A DNA stretch of 6,949 nucleotides from an uncultured Oscillospiraceae bacterium (GTDB lineage: Bacteria; Bacillota; Clostridia; Oscillospirales; Oscillospiraceae), in the NCBI GenBank assembly GCA_934572365.1, contig CAKTKX010000067.1, positions 1 to 6,949 of the forward strand, written 5' to 3'. The position numbers were made by a program, and so were the translations under genes. Shown piece after piece: positions 1-6,669 of this stretch. Numbering within the stretch: the first letter of the stretch is position 1; the number at the start of each line of letters is the position of its first letter. The notes beneath the pieces are model-generated. The model did not search any database. It had not been told where the DNA came from and was given only the letters and a program-made list of their open reading frames with translations.

Positions 1-537
1 GCCGCCGTGTTCGTGGTCGTCTACATCAGCTTTATGGGCTACGCCGGCGACCGGGTCACCGCGTGGCTCCACCCGGAGCTTGACCCGGGGGACACCGGAT
101 ACCAGATTTTGCAGTCGCTGTACGCCATCGGCTCCGGCGGCCTGTTCGGGCTGGGCTACGGCAAGTCCCGGCAGAAATATCTGTATCTGCCTTTTCAATA
201 TAACGACTATATCTTTGCGGTGATCTGCGAGGAGCTGGGACTGGTGGGGGCGATGGCGATCGTTGCACTGTTCGCCGTCACCATCCTGCGGGGCTACTGG
301 ATCGCGCTGAACGCCCGTGACCGGTTTTCCACCGTCCTTGCGGCGGGGCTGGTGACGCTGATTGCGGTGCAGACTATTCTGAACCTGTGCGTGGTCACCA
401 ATTTGCTCCCCTCCACCGGCATTGCGCTGCCATTCTTTTCCTATGGCGGCACGGCGCTGGCGGTGAATCTGGGGGAAATGGGCATTGTTCTGGGCATTTC
501 CAGAGGGCGAAACCGGAGAAAAATACAGGAGGCTTGA
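1..537 (+). CDS. ftsW: FtsW-type SEDS peptidoglycan glycosyltransferase, C-terminal part (5' end outside window)
   Basis: Integral membrane enzyme that polymerises lipid II into septal glycan strands together with a class B PBP. The frame is open from base 1, so the gene begins upstream; the GTG at 7 is an internal Val codon. About 178 residues are visible. They show the end of a membrane helix, then the long outside loop with the SEDS signature (LDPGDTGYQ, then QSLYAIGSGG), where the conserved Asp residues include the probable catalytic one. Next come G-KSRQKYLYLP, the NDYIFAVICEELGLVG motif and two hydrophobic helices. The hallmark GIALPFFSYGG (nt 418-450) sits in the last membrane segment. 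The protein ends in a short basic cytoplasmic tail (RGRNRRKIQEA). The stop lies 3 bases before the murG start, and the murG ribosome binding site lies inside the end of this gene, so the two are surely co-transcribed. The position next to murG favours FtsW or its sporulation paralogue SpoVE over RodA; FtsW and SpoVE cannot be separated from this fragment. Confidence 0.95.
   Translation, partial: AAVFVVVYISFMGYAGDRVTAWLHPELDPGDTGYQILQSLYAIGSGGLFGLGYGKSRQKYLYLPFQYNDYIFAVICEELGLVGAMAIVALFAVTILRGYWIALNARDRFSTVLAAGLVTLIAVQTILNLCVVTNLLPSTGIALPFFSYGGTALAVNLGEMGIVLGISRGRNRRKIQEA
527..532 (+). promoter_or_regulatory. Ribosome binding site of murG
   Basis: AGGAGG lies 8 bases before the ATG at 541 and inside the last codons of ftsW. 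This fixes the murG start and suggests translational coupling between the two genes. Confidence 0.85.
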
Positions 538-540
538 CCT

Positions 541-1662
541 ATGAATCTGATTTTTACCTGCGGCGGCACGGCGGGACACATCAACCCGGCCATCGCGGTT
601 GCCAATATGATGCGGGAACGCCACCCGGACTGCAGCATCCTCTTTATCGGCGCAAAAGGCCACATGGAGGAAAAGCTGGTACCCCAGGCAGGGTATGACC
701 TGAAATGTCTGGAAGGTTCCGGCCTCAGCCGGGGGAAAAACCTGGCCGCGATAAAGAAGAATCTCCACGCGGTAAAATGCGTGCGGGAGGGCGTGAAGGC
801 GTGCAAGAAGATTTTTCGGGAATTCAAGCCCGATGTGGTCATCGGCACCGGCGGCTATGCCAGCTTCCCGGCGCTGTACGCCGCCCAGTCCATGGGCATT
901 CCTACCTGCGTCCATGAGAGCAACGCCGTCCCCGGCGTCACCACCCGTCTGGCGGCGAACAAGGCCAGCCGGGTGCTGGTGGCTTTTGAGGAAAGCGTCC
1001 GCCACTACAAGCACCCGGAAAAGGTGGAGGTCGTGGGGATGCCCGTGCGCAGAGAGTTCATTTTCGACACCAAAGAGGAAGCGAGAAAAGAGCTGGGCTT
1101 AAGCGGCTTCGTGGTCGTCTCCGCCTTTGGCAGTCAGGGCGCGAAGGTCATGAACGAGACCATCGCGGACATGATGGCTTTGGAGCAGGCCGACGGCTTT
1201 CCCTTCCACCACATCCACGCCACCGGCAGCTTCGGCAAAGAGTGGATGCCCAAGCGTGTCATGGACAACGGCGTGGACTGGAAGAACTGCCCCGCGCTGG
1301 ATATCCGGGAGTATATTTACGACATGCCCATCGTCATGGCGGCGGCGGACATCGTCATCGGCCGGGCGGGTAGCGCCACCTGCAATGAGATCGGCGCATC
1401 CGGCACGCCCTGCATTCTGATCCCCTCGCCCAATGTGACGAACAACCATCAGGAAAAGAACGCCCGGGTGCTGGAAGCGGCGGGCGGCGCGATGGTGGTG
1501 CTGGAAAAGGACTGCACGCCCGAGAAGCTGTATGAGCTGATCCGTTCGCTTTTGGCGGACGAAGACCGCCGCAGGGAGATGTCCCGGAAGCTGCACACGA
1601 TGGTTCGGCTGGATTCCGCAGAGCGGATCTGCGATATCGTGGAGCAACTCAGCCAAAGATAA
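541..1662 (+). CDS. murG: MurG, UDP-GlcNAc:lipid I N-acetylglucosaminyltransferase
   Basis: Peripheral inner-leaflet GT-B glycosyltransferase that transfers GlcNAc from UDP-GlcNAc to lipid I, giving lipid II. At 373 residues it is of normal family length. The N-domain carries the Gly-rich loop GGTAGH (res. 8-13; usually GGTGGH), GTGGYAS (102-108) and HESNAVPG (125-132; usually HEQNAxPG). The C-domain carries GSQGAKVMN (197-205) and GRAGSAT..NE (274-283), whose Glu283 corresponds to the residue that contacts the ribose of UDP-GlcNAc in known MurG structures. It also has IPSP followed by NHQEKNA (302-308). The ATG at 541 is supported by the AGGAGG site at 527-532 and by the alignment of GGTAGH close to the N-terminus. 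divIB follows after 24 bp. Identification is secure. The small motif deviations (G11A, Q127S, and Phe instead of Gly before GSQGA) look like lineage variation rather than loss of function. Confidence 0.97.
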   Translation: MNLIFTCGGTAGHINPAIAVANMMRERHPDCSILFIGAKGHMEEKLVPQAGYDLKCLEGSGLSRGKNLAAIKKNLHAVKCVREGVKACKKIFREFKPDVVIGTGGYASFPALYAAQSMGIPTCVHESNAVPGVTTRLAANKASRVLVAFEESVRHYKHPEKVEVVGMPVRREFIFDTKEEARKELGLSGFVVVSAFGSQGAKVMNETIADMMALEQADGFPFHHIHATGSFGKEWMPKRVMDNGVDWKNCPALDIREYIYDMPIVMAAADIVIGRAGSATCNEIGASGTPCILIPSPNVTNNHQEKNARVLEAAGGAMVVLEKDCTPEKLYELIRSLLADEDRRREMSRKLHTMVRLDSAERICDIVEQLSQR

Positions 1663-1674
1663 CCCGCCTTACCC

Positions 1675-1680
1675 AGGAGG
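1675..1680 (+). promoter_or_regulatory. Ribosome binding site of divIB/ftsQ
   Basis: AGGAGG lies 6 bases before the ATG at 1687, in the 24-bp murG-divIB gap. It supports the upstream start, and so the inclusion of the whole repetitive N-terminal tail in the protein. Confidence 0.85.
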
Positions 1681-1686
1681 AACAGT

Positions 1687-3126
1687 ATGGATACAACACA
1701 GGATAGCCGGGAAAACGGCGGAAAGCGCCGTCCGCAGACAGGCGGGCAGAATCGCGCTTCCCAACGCCCCGGACAAAGCGCCCCGGAGCAGCGCCGCCGT
1801 CCGGCAGAGCAGAATGCCCAGGAGCGTCCCCGCCGCGCAGCGGAGCAAAGCGCTCAGGAGCGTCCTCGCCGCGCAGCGGAACAAAGCGCCCAGGAGCGCC
1901 CCCGCCGTGCGGCAGAACAAAACGCCCCGGAACAGCGCCGCCGTGCGCCGGAGCAGAACACCCAGGAGCGCCCCCGCCGCACACCGGAACAGGACGCCCA
2001 GAGACGCCCCACCCGGCAGGAAAAGTCTGACCGTCCGGACAGAAGGGAAGCGCAGCCCCGGCAGAGAGCCGGAGGAGAAGCCGCCGCACGTCAGCGGGCA
2101 AAACAGCCCACCGATTCCAGGCGGAGCGCACCCCGCCGCAAGCCTGTGGACGACGATGTCCCCAACAGAAAGCGTGCCTACGGAAACAGCAAACCCAAGA
2201 AAAAATCGGCGCTGACCATGCTGGCCGAGATGTTCCAGAACGCAAAAAACCGTCCGAAGAAGCGCCCTTCCAGAAAAAACGAAAATAACCGCCCCAAAAC
2301 GCCCACCCCCGCCGTGATCTATACCCAGCCGCTGCCCTTCAACCGCGACCGGCTGATCGTCCAGCTGATAACGGTGACTGCGGTGGTGTTGGCCATCGTC
2401 ATGGGACTGTCGGTATTTTTCAAGGTGGAGACCATTACGGTCACCGGCGCGGATACCTACAGCGCCTGGGCGGTGCGGGAGGCCTCCGGAATTTCCGAGG
2501 GAGACAAGCTCCTGACCTTCAGCAAAATCCGTGCCGCCAGCCAGATTATGGCAAATTTGCCCTATGTCAAGGGCGTGCGGATTGGTATAAAATTGCCGGA
2601 TACGGTCAATATTATGATCGAAGAAGAGAGTGTGGTCTATGCCGTCAAGTCCAGCGACGGACAGTGGTGGATGATGGACTCCGACGGACGAGTCGTGGAG
2701 CAGGCGAATAACGCCAAAGCGGCCACGGCTACCCAGCTTCTGGGCGTCACCCTGGAGGCCCCCGCGGTTAACCAGAAGGGCATCGCCACGGAGATGACCC
2801 CCAGCGAGACCAACGAGCTGGGAGAGCTGATCCCGGTGACAACCACCGGCGCTCAGCGCCTCACCGCCGCGCTGCAAATTTTCAAGGCGCTGGAAAGCAA
2901 CGACATCGTGGGCGAAGCCGCCAGCGTGGACGTGACCAGCACCGAGGACATCATCCTCTGGTATGGCACCCGCTATCAGGTCAATCTGGGCGATACGTCC
3001 CGTCTCGATTACAAAATCGACTGCATGAACGACGCCATTTTGCAGATGAGCGACTACCAGAGCGGCGTCCTGGATGTCAGCTTCACCATCTGGCCGAATC
3101 AGGTGGGCTATACGCCCTTTGCATGA
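1687..3126 (+). CDS. ftsQ: DivIB/FtsQ-type divisome protein with long repetitive cytoplasmic tail
   Basis: Single-pass membrane division protein. In the family, the extracytoplasmic POTRA (FtsQ-type) and beta domains bind FtsL/DivIC and FtsB-like partners and help control the septal synthase. The 479-residue protein has three parts. Residues 1 to about 220 are a cytoplasmic, probably disordered tail rich in Arg, Gln, Glu, Pro, Ala and Lys, with a 12-residue tandem repeat at about 29-108. One hydrophobic membrane helix spans about 223-245 (from LIVQLITV to LSVFF). The POTRA-like domain starts at FKVETITVTG (245-254) and runs to about 320, with the usual LPYVKGVRI and LPDTVNIMIEE elements; a beta domain runs to the C-terminus. 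Bacillus DivIB is about 260 residues, so the excess is almost all in the tail. The start is fixed by the AGGAGG at 1675-1680. Location after murG agrees with dcw order. The family assignment rests on architecture and the POTRA pattern. Confidence 0.9.
   Translation: MDTTQDSRENGGKRRPQTGGQNRASQRPGQSAPEQRRRPAEQNAQERPRRAAEQSAQERPRRAAEQSAQERPRRAAEQNAPEQRRRAPEQNTQERPRRTPEQDAQRRPTRQEKSDRPDRREAQPRQRAGGEAAARQRAKQPTDSRRSAPRRKPVDDDVPNRKRAYGNSKPKKKSALTMLAEMFQNAKNRPKKRPSRKNENNRPKTPTPAVIYTQPLPFNRDRLIVQLITVTAVVLAIVMGLSVFFKVETITVTGADTYSAWAVREASGISEGDKLLTFSKIRAASQIMANLPYVKGVRIGIKLPDTVNIMIEEESVVYAVKSSDGQWWMMDSDGRVVEQANNAKAATATQLLGVTLEAPAVNQKGIATEMTPSETNELGELIPVTTTGAQRLTAALQIFKALESNDIVGEAASVDVTSTEDIILWYGTRYQVNLGDTSRLDYKIDCMNDAILQMSDYQSGVLDVSFTIWPNQVGYTPFA
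1771..2010 (+). repeat. 36-bp in-frame tandem repeat in divIB
   Basis: About six and a half contiguous units of 36 bp each encode a 12-residue block of the form EQ-(N/S)-A-QERPRRAA. Unit starts are near 1771, 1807, 1843, 1879, 1915, 1951 and 1987. The units at 1843 and 1879 encode identical peptides but differ at synonymous positions; the outer units are more diverged (for example EQNAPEQRRRAP and EQNTQERPRRTP). There are no spacers, so this is a coding minisatellite. Confidence 0.9.
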
Positions 3127-3170
3127 TGTTATTATTTTGTAAATAATTTGCCGAAAGACCAGATTTTCTA

Positions 3171-3199
3171 TTGACCAAATCGGGATTTCAGGATAGAAT
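3171..3199 (+). promoter_or_regulatory. Sigma-A-type promoter of ftsZ
   Basis: TTGACC (-35, 3171-3176) and TAGAAT (-10, 3194-3199) are separated by exactly 17 bp, with one mismatch to consensus in each box. The site lies in the AT-richer 148-bp gap between divIB and ftsZ. Transcription would start near 3205 and give a leader of about 70 nt. ftsZ may therefore be expressed both from this promoter and by read-through from the upstream cell-wall genes; no terminator is seen after divIB. Confidence 0.75.
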
Positions 3200-3260
3200 G
3201 GGAAAGTACAGATGCAAAATTCAGGCAGCAGCGGCTCCGCCGTGTCTGCGAAAGATACAT

Positions 3261-3266
3261 AGGAGG
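3261..3266 (+). promoter_or_regulatory. Ribosome binding site of ftsZ
   Basis: AGGAGG lies 8 bases before the ATG at 3275 and fixes the start of FtsZ. Confidence 0.85.
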
Positions 3267-3274
3267 AAGAGATT

Positions 3275-4390
<1,116 letters not shown>

Positions 4391-4401
4391 TAAGATTACC
4401 G

Positions 4402-4431
4402 CATCCCGTCCCTTTCGGGACGGGATGTTTT
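4402..4431 (+). terminator. Rho-independent terminator after ftsZ
   Basis: Eleven-base perfect stem CATCCCGTCCC (4402-4412), TTTC loop (4413-4416), complementary arm 4417-4427, then TTTT at 4428-4431. The stem is GC-rich and begins 11 bases after the ftsZ stop. It separates the division genes from the methyltransferase unit, although the next ribosome binding site is only 8 bases further on, so partial read-through could feed the downstream genes. Confidence 0.9.
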
Positions 4432-4438
4432 ATGTATT

Positions 4439-4444
4439 AGGAGG
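4439..4444 (+). promoter_or_regulatory. Ribosome binding site of the methyltransferase gene
   Basis: AGGAGG lies 5 bases before the ATG at 4450. It fixes the start, so the coding region begins just 18 bases after the ftsZ terminator. Confidence 0.85.
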
Positions 4445-4449
4445 ACGTT

Positions 4450-5199
4450 ATGGGTGCCTATGAAGCGCTGGCGGCCAGCTACGACCGCCTGACGAACGAC
4501 GTGGACTACGGCGCAATCGTGGCCTTTTATGAGGAAATTCTGAAAAAAGAGGGATTGAAACCCCGCACGGCCGTGGATCTGGCCTGCGGCACCGGCTCGG
4601 TGTCGGCGATCCTTGCCGGGAAGGGACTTTCCGTCATTGGCGTGGACATGTCCGAGGAAATGCTCACCGCCGCCCAGCAGAAATGCGCAGACCTGCCAAA
4701 CCCGCCCCGCTTCGTCCGCCAGAGCCTGCAAAGGCTGTGCCTTCCCAGAGGCGTCGACCTCGCCGTCTGCGCCCTGGACAGCCTGGACTATATCACAAAT
4801 CCGGAGGACTGCAAAGAGGCCATCCGGCGGGTCTGGAAGGCGCTGAACCCCGGTGGAATGTTCATTTTCGACGTGAACACCCCGGAAAAGCTCCGCGCCA
4901 TGGACGGCCAGGTGTTTCTGGACGAGGACGACGACGTTTACTGCGTCTGGCGGGGAGAATTTGATGAAGAAAGCAATATCTGCTCCTACGGCATGGATTT
5001 GTTCCAGCGCCGGGGGGCAGTCTGGGTTCGTTCCTTTGAGGAACACAGGGAGTACGCCTACTCTCAGGAGCAGCTGACATCCTACCTGAAAGCGGCGGGC
5101 TTTACCCACATCGCGGTCTACGCCGACCGCCGGTTTGAAGCACCCGGGGCAGGGGAACAGAGAGTATATTTCAGCGCGAGAAAGGGAAAGATAAAATGA
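4450..5199 (+). CDS. Class I SAM-dependent methyltransferase, substrate unknown
   Basis: A 249-residue, soluble, Rossmann-fold methyltransferase. Motif I is VDLACGTG (res. 42-49). The acidic end of strand 2 is GVDMSEEML (64-72; Asp66 should bind the ribose of S-adenosylmethionine). A motif IV-like stretch DLAVCALDSLDYI spans 103-115, and the post-motif LNPGGMFIFDVNT spans 132-144. The N-terminus (YEALAASYDRLTNDVDY) resembles the start of many small-molecule methyltransferases of the Methyltransf_11/25 type. The C-terminal half (about 145-245) is the substrate-specific part and carries no motif I can name. There is no signal peptide or membrane segment. The gene overlaps hslO by 4 bp, so the two are probably translated together. 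No convincing promoter is visible between the ftsZ terminator and its start. The enzyme class is safe; I do not recognise the substrate. Confidence 0.9.
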   Translation: MGAYEALAASYDRLTNDVDYGAIVAFYEEILKKEGLKPRTAVDLACGTGSVSAILAGKGLSVIGVDMSEEMLTAAQQKCADLPNPPRFVRQSLQRLCLPRGVDLAVCALDSLDYITNPEDCKEAIRRVWKALNPGGMFIFDVNTPEKLRAMDGQVFLDEDDDVYCVWRGEFDEESNICSYGMDLFQRRGAVWVRSFEEHREYAYSQEQLTSYLKAAGFTHIAVYADRRFEAPGAGEQRVYFSARKGKIK

Positions 5200-6074
5200 A
5201 GGATTACTTAGTCCGGGGCATGAGCACGGACGGCTTTGTGAAGGCCGTAGCCATTCGCTCCACGGAGCTTGTGCGCCGGGGTGCCGAGATTCAAAAGACG
5301 ACGCCTAACGCCACTGCGGCCTTTGGACGCTGCCTGACGGCGGCCTCCATGATGGGCAACATGCAGAAGGTGGAGGACGGCTCTATGACCTTACAGGTGC
5401 GGGGGGGCGGCCCCATCGGCACCATCACCGTGGTGTCCGATTCCGTGGGCAACGTCCGTGGCTGCGTCACCGAGCCGCGGGTGCCGCTGGTGGAGAAATA
5501 TCCGGGAAAGCTGGACGTGGGTGCGACCGTCGGCACCGACGGCACGCTGACGGTCATCCGCGACCTGCAAATGAAGGAGCCGTATATCGGCTCGACCCAG
5601 CTGATTTCCGGCGAGATCGGGGACGACGTGACCGCCTACTTCGCCCAAAGCGAGCAGACGCCCACGGCCTGCGCTCTGGGGGTACTGGTTGACCGCGACC
5701 GGAGTGTGAAGGTGGCGGGCGGGTATTTGCTGCAGCTGCTGCCCGGCGCGCCGGATGAGGTGATCGACGCTCTGGAAAAGGGAATCTCCCGGGCGGGGGC
5801 GGTAACGCCCATGCTGGAGGCGGGCATGACCCCCGAGGACATTCTGGGGCAGGTTTGCGGAAGCCTTGGCGTGGCGTTTCTGGAAACCACCGAGGTGACG
5901 TACAAATGCTACTGCACCCGGGAGCGGGTGGAGCGCGCCCTGATCAGCCTGGGGCGAAAGGAACTGGAGGAGATCCGACAAGAGGGTAAGACCTTCCCGG
6001 TAGAATGCCAGTTTTGCGACGCGGTTTACAGCTTTACGCCGGAGGATATCCAAAAACTGCTGGAAAAGATTTGA
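5196..6074 (+). CDS. hslO: Hsp33, redox-regulated holdase chaperone
   Basis: Cytoplasmic chaperone that in the family is inactive with zinc bound and becomes an ATP-independent holdase after oxidation and unfolding. The 292 residues match the family length. The N-terminal domain shows FVKAVAIRSTELV and the conserved segment PYIGSTQLISGEIGDD, followed by AYFAQSEQTPTACALGVLVD (res. 147-166). The C-terminal zinc domain has Cys238-Tyr-Cys240, then Cys271-Gln-Phe-Cys274, with 30 residues between the pairs; this is the full CxC...CxxC redox switch. The ATG at 5196 shares the ATGA overlap with the methyltransferase stop; only a weak purine-rich GGGAAAG stretch precedes it, so translational coupling is likely. 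The tRNA operon promoter begins about 75 bp after the stop. Confidence 0.97.
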   Translation: MKDYLVRGMSTDGFVKAVAIRSTELVRRGAEIQKTTPNATAAFGRCLTAASMMGNMQKVEDGSMTLQVRGGGPIGTITVVSDSVGNVRGCVTEPRVPLVEKYPGKLDVGATVGTDGTLTVIRDLQMKEPYIGSTQLISGEIGDDVTAYFAQSEQTPTACALGVLVDRDRSVKVAGGYLLQLLPGAPDEVIDALEKGISRAGAVTPMLEAGMTPEDILGQVCGSLGVAFLETTEVTYKCYCTRERVERALISLGRKELEEIRQEGKTFPVECQFCDAVYSFTPEDIQKLLEKI

Positions 6075-6117
6075 TTTCCAGGAAAAAAGTGGTGGGAAAC
6101 GCCAGTTACCCGCGAGC

Positions 6118-6177
6118 AAAATTCCAAAGAAAAAAACGGAAAAAATGCTTGACAAAAAAGGGGTTTCTGTGTATAAT
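6118..6177 (+). promoter_or_regulatory. Consensus promoter of the tRNA operon with A-tract upstream element
   Basis: TTGACA (-35, 6149-6154) and TATAAT (-10, 6172-6177) are both perfect and are spaced by 17 bp. Repeated A-tracts at 6118-6147 look like an UP element that would bind the alpha subunit C-terminal domains. Transcription would start near 6183, leaving a leader of about 37 nt before tRNA-Val. This is what is expected of a strong stable-RNA promoter. Confidence 0.93.
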
Positions 6178-6219
6178 GAACCACGTCGCTGAGGTGAAGA
6201 GCCGCAGGCGGCGCAGTTT

Positions 6220-6295
6220 GGGAGCATAGCTCAGCTGGGAGAGCACATGCCTTACAAGCATGGGGTCACAGGTTCGAGCCCTGTTGTTCCCACCA
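6220..6295 (+). tRNA. tRNA-Val (anticodon UAC)
   Basis: 76 nt with CCA encoded. The acceptor stem GGGAGCA pairs with TGTTCCC (one G-U). The anticodon stem CATGC/GCATG holds the loop CTTACAA, with anticodon TAC at 6253-6255. The T-loop reads TTCGAGC. First gene of the operon; 7 bases separate it from tRNA-Asp. Confidence 0.97.
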
Positions 6296-6302
6296 TTTAT
6301 CT

Positions 6303-6379
6303 GGCCCGGTGGTGCAGTCGGTTAGCACGCCAGCCTGTCACGCTGGAGGTCGACGGTTCGAGTCCGTTCCGGGTCGCCA
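6303..6379 (+). tRNA. tRNA-Asp (anticodon GUC)
   Basis: 77 nt with CCA encoded. Acceptor stem GGCCCGG pairs with CCGGGTC, and the discriminator is G as expected for Asp. Anticodon stem CCAGC/GCTGG holds the loop CTGTCAC, with anticodon GTC at 6337-6339. T-loop TTCGAGT. Confidence 0.97.
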
Positions 6380-6401
6380 AATAAAAGCATCTTTGGTGCA
6401 G

Positions 6402-6423
6402 TTGAGCAGAAATTTCTGCTCAA
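6402..6423 (+). repeat. 22-bp perfect palindrome in the Asp-Phe tRNA spacer
   Basis: Half-site TTGAGCAGAAA (6402-6412) is followed directly by its exact reverse complement (6413-6423). In RNA this can fold into a stem of at least 8 bp capped by an AAAUUU-type loop. It lies 22 bases after tRNA-Asp and 3 bases before tRNA-Phe. There is no U-tract, so it is not a standard terminator. It may be a processing hairpin or a protein-binding site; the function is not shown. Confidence 0.8.
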
Positions 6424-6426
6424 TAT

Positions 6427-6502
6427 GCCTCTGTAGCTCAGTAGGTAGAGCAGAGGACTGAAAATCCTCGTGTCGTTGGTTCGATTCCGACCGGAGGCAC
6501 CA
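6427..6502 (+). tRNA. tRNA-Phe (anticodon GAA)
   Basis: 76 nt with CCA encoded. Acceptor stem GCCTCTG pairs with CGGAGGC (one T-G), discriminator A. Anticodon stem GAGGA/TCCTC holds the loop CTGAAAA, with anticodon GAA at 6460-6462. T-loop TTCGATT. Its last 23 bases recur in degraded form 49 bp downstream. Confidence 0.97.
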
Positions 6503-6515
6503 TTCTACTGACCTA

Positions 6516-6537
6516 GGAATCGAAGCAATTCGATTCC
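6516..6537 (+). repeat. Hairpin with GCAA tetraloop in the Phe-Gly tRNA spacer
   Basis: A 9-bp perfect stem, GGAATCGAA (6516-6524) with its complement (6529-6537), is closed by GCAA, a GNRA tetraloop. The 3' arm is also the T-loop end of the tRNA remnant that follows. There is no U-tract after it, so it is not a normal terminator. Confidence 0.75.
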
Positions 6538-6551
6538 GACGGTCGGCACCA
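6529..6551 (+). pseudogene. Remnant of a tRNA 3' end (T-loop to CCA)
   Basis: TTCGATTCCGAC followed by GGTCGGCACCA has the form of a T-loop, T-stem 3' strand, acceptor 3' strand, discriminator A and CCA. It matches the last 23 bases of the neighbouring tRNA-Phe (6480-6502) at 20 of 23 positions and is offset by 49 bp. The bases before it cannot form the 5' strand of the T-stem, and no D-arm, anticodon arm or 5' acceptor strand is present, so no functional tRNA can be made. The acceptor strand would need a partner like GCCGACC, which does not fit Phe and is closer to tRNA-Thr; that identity is a guess. Confidence 0.7.
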
Positions 6552-6554
6552 GAT

Positions 6555-6630
6555 GCGGGCGTAGCTCATCCGGTAGAGCGCCACCTTGCCAAGGTGGAGG
6601 TAGCGAGTTCGAGCCTCGTCGCCCGCTCCA
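6555..6630 (+). tRNA. tRNA-Gly (anticodon GCC)
   Basis: 76 nt with CCA encoded. Acceptor stem GCGGGCG pairs perfectly with CGCCCGC, discriminator T as usual for Gly. Anticodon stem CCACC/GGTGG holds the loop TTGCCAA, with anticodon GCC at 6588-6590. T-loop TTCGAGC. Confidence 0.97.
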
Positions 6631-6637
6631 GAAAAAG

Positions 6638-6662
6638 ATAAGGAACGCGCAGCGTTCCTTAT
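6638..6662 (+). terminator. Terminator-like hairpin between tRNA-Gly and tRNA-Cys
   Basis: An 11-bp perfect stem, ATAAGGAACGC (6638-6648) with its complement (6652-6662), has a GCA loop. It is preceded by an A-run and followed only by TTCATATG, so the U-tract is poor. It lies 8 bases after tRNA-Gly and 8 before tRNA-Cys. It could be a partial terminator lowering tRNA-Cys output, or a processing hairpin. No separate promoter for tRNA-Cys is seen. Confidence 0.5.
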
Positions 6663-6669
6663 TTCATAT

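Noticed and set aside
1771..2010. 36-bp repeats as a possible CRISPR array
   Set aside because: The period is like a CRISPR repeat in length, but the units are contiguous without spacers, diverge between copies and stay in frame within divIB.
3131..3147. AT-only hairpin after the divIB stop as a terminator
   Set aside because: The stem has no G-C pairs and is followed by only three Ts; it would be too weak to stop transcription.
3210..3217. AGATGCAA in the ftsZ leader as a regulatory site shared with the dyads at 6758-6917
   Set aside because: A single half-site without a partner arm. One 8-base match is expected by chance often enough that it does not support a link.
6060..6081. Inverted repeat CTGGAAA/TTTCCAG around the hslO stop codon as a terminator
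   Set aside because: The stem is only 7 bp and is followed by A-runs, not T-runs. It gives no plus-strand terminator and may be chance.
6201..6212. GCCG/CGGC mini-hairpin in the leader of tRNA-Val
   Set aside because: The stem is only 4 bp with a 4-base loop; too small to claim as a feature.
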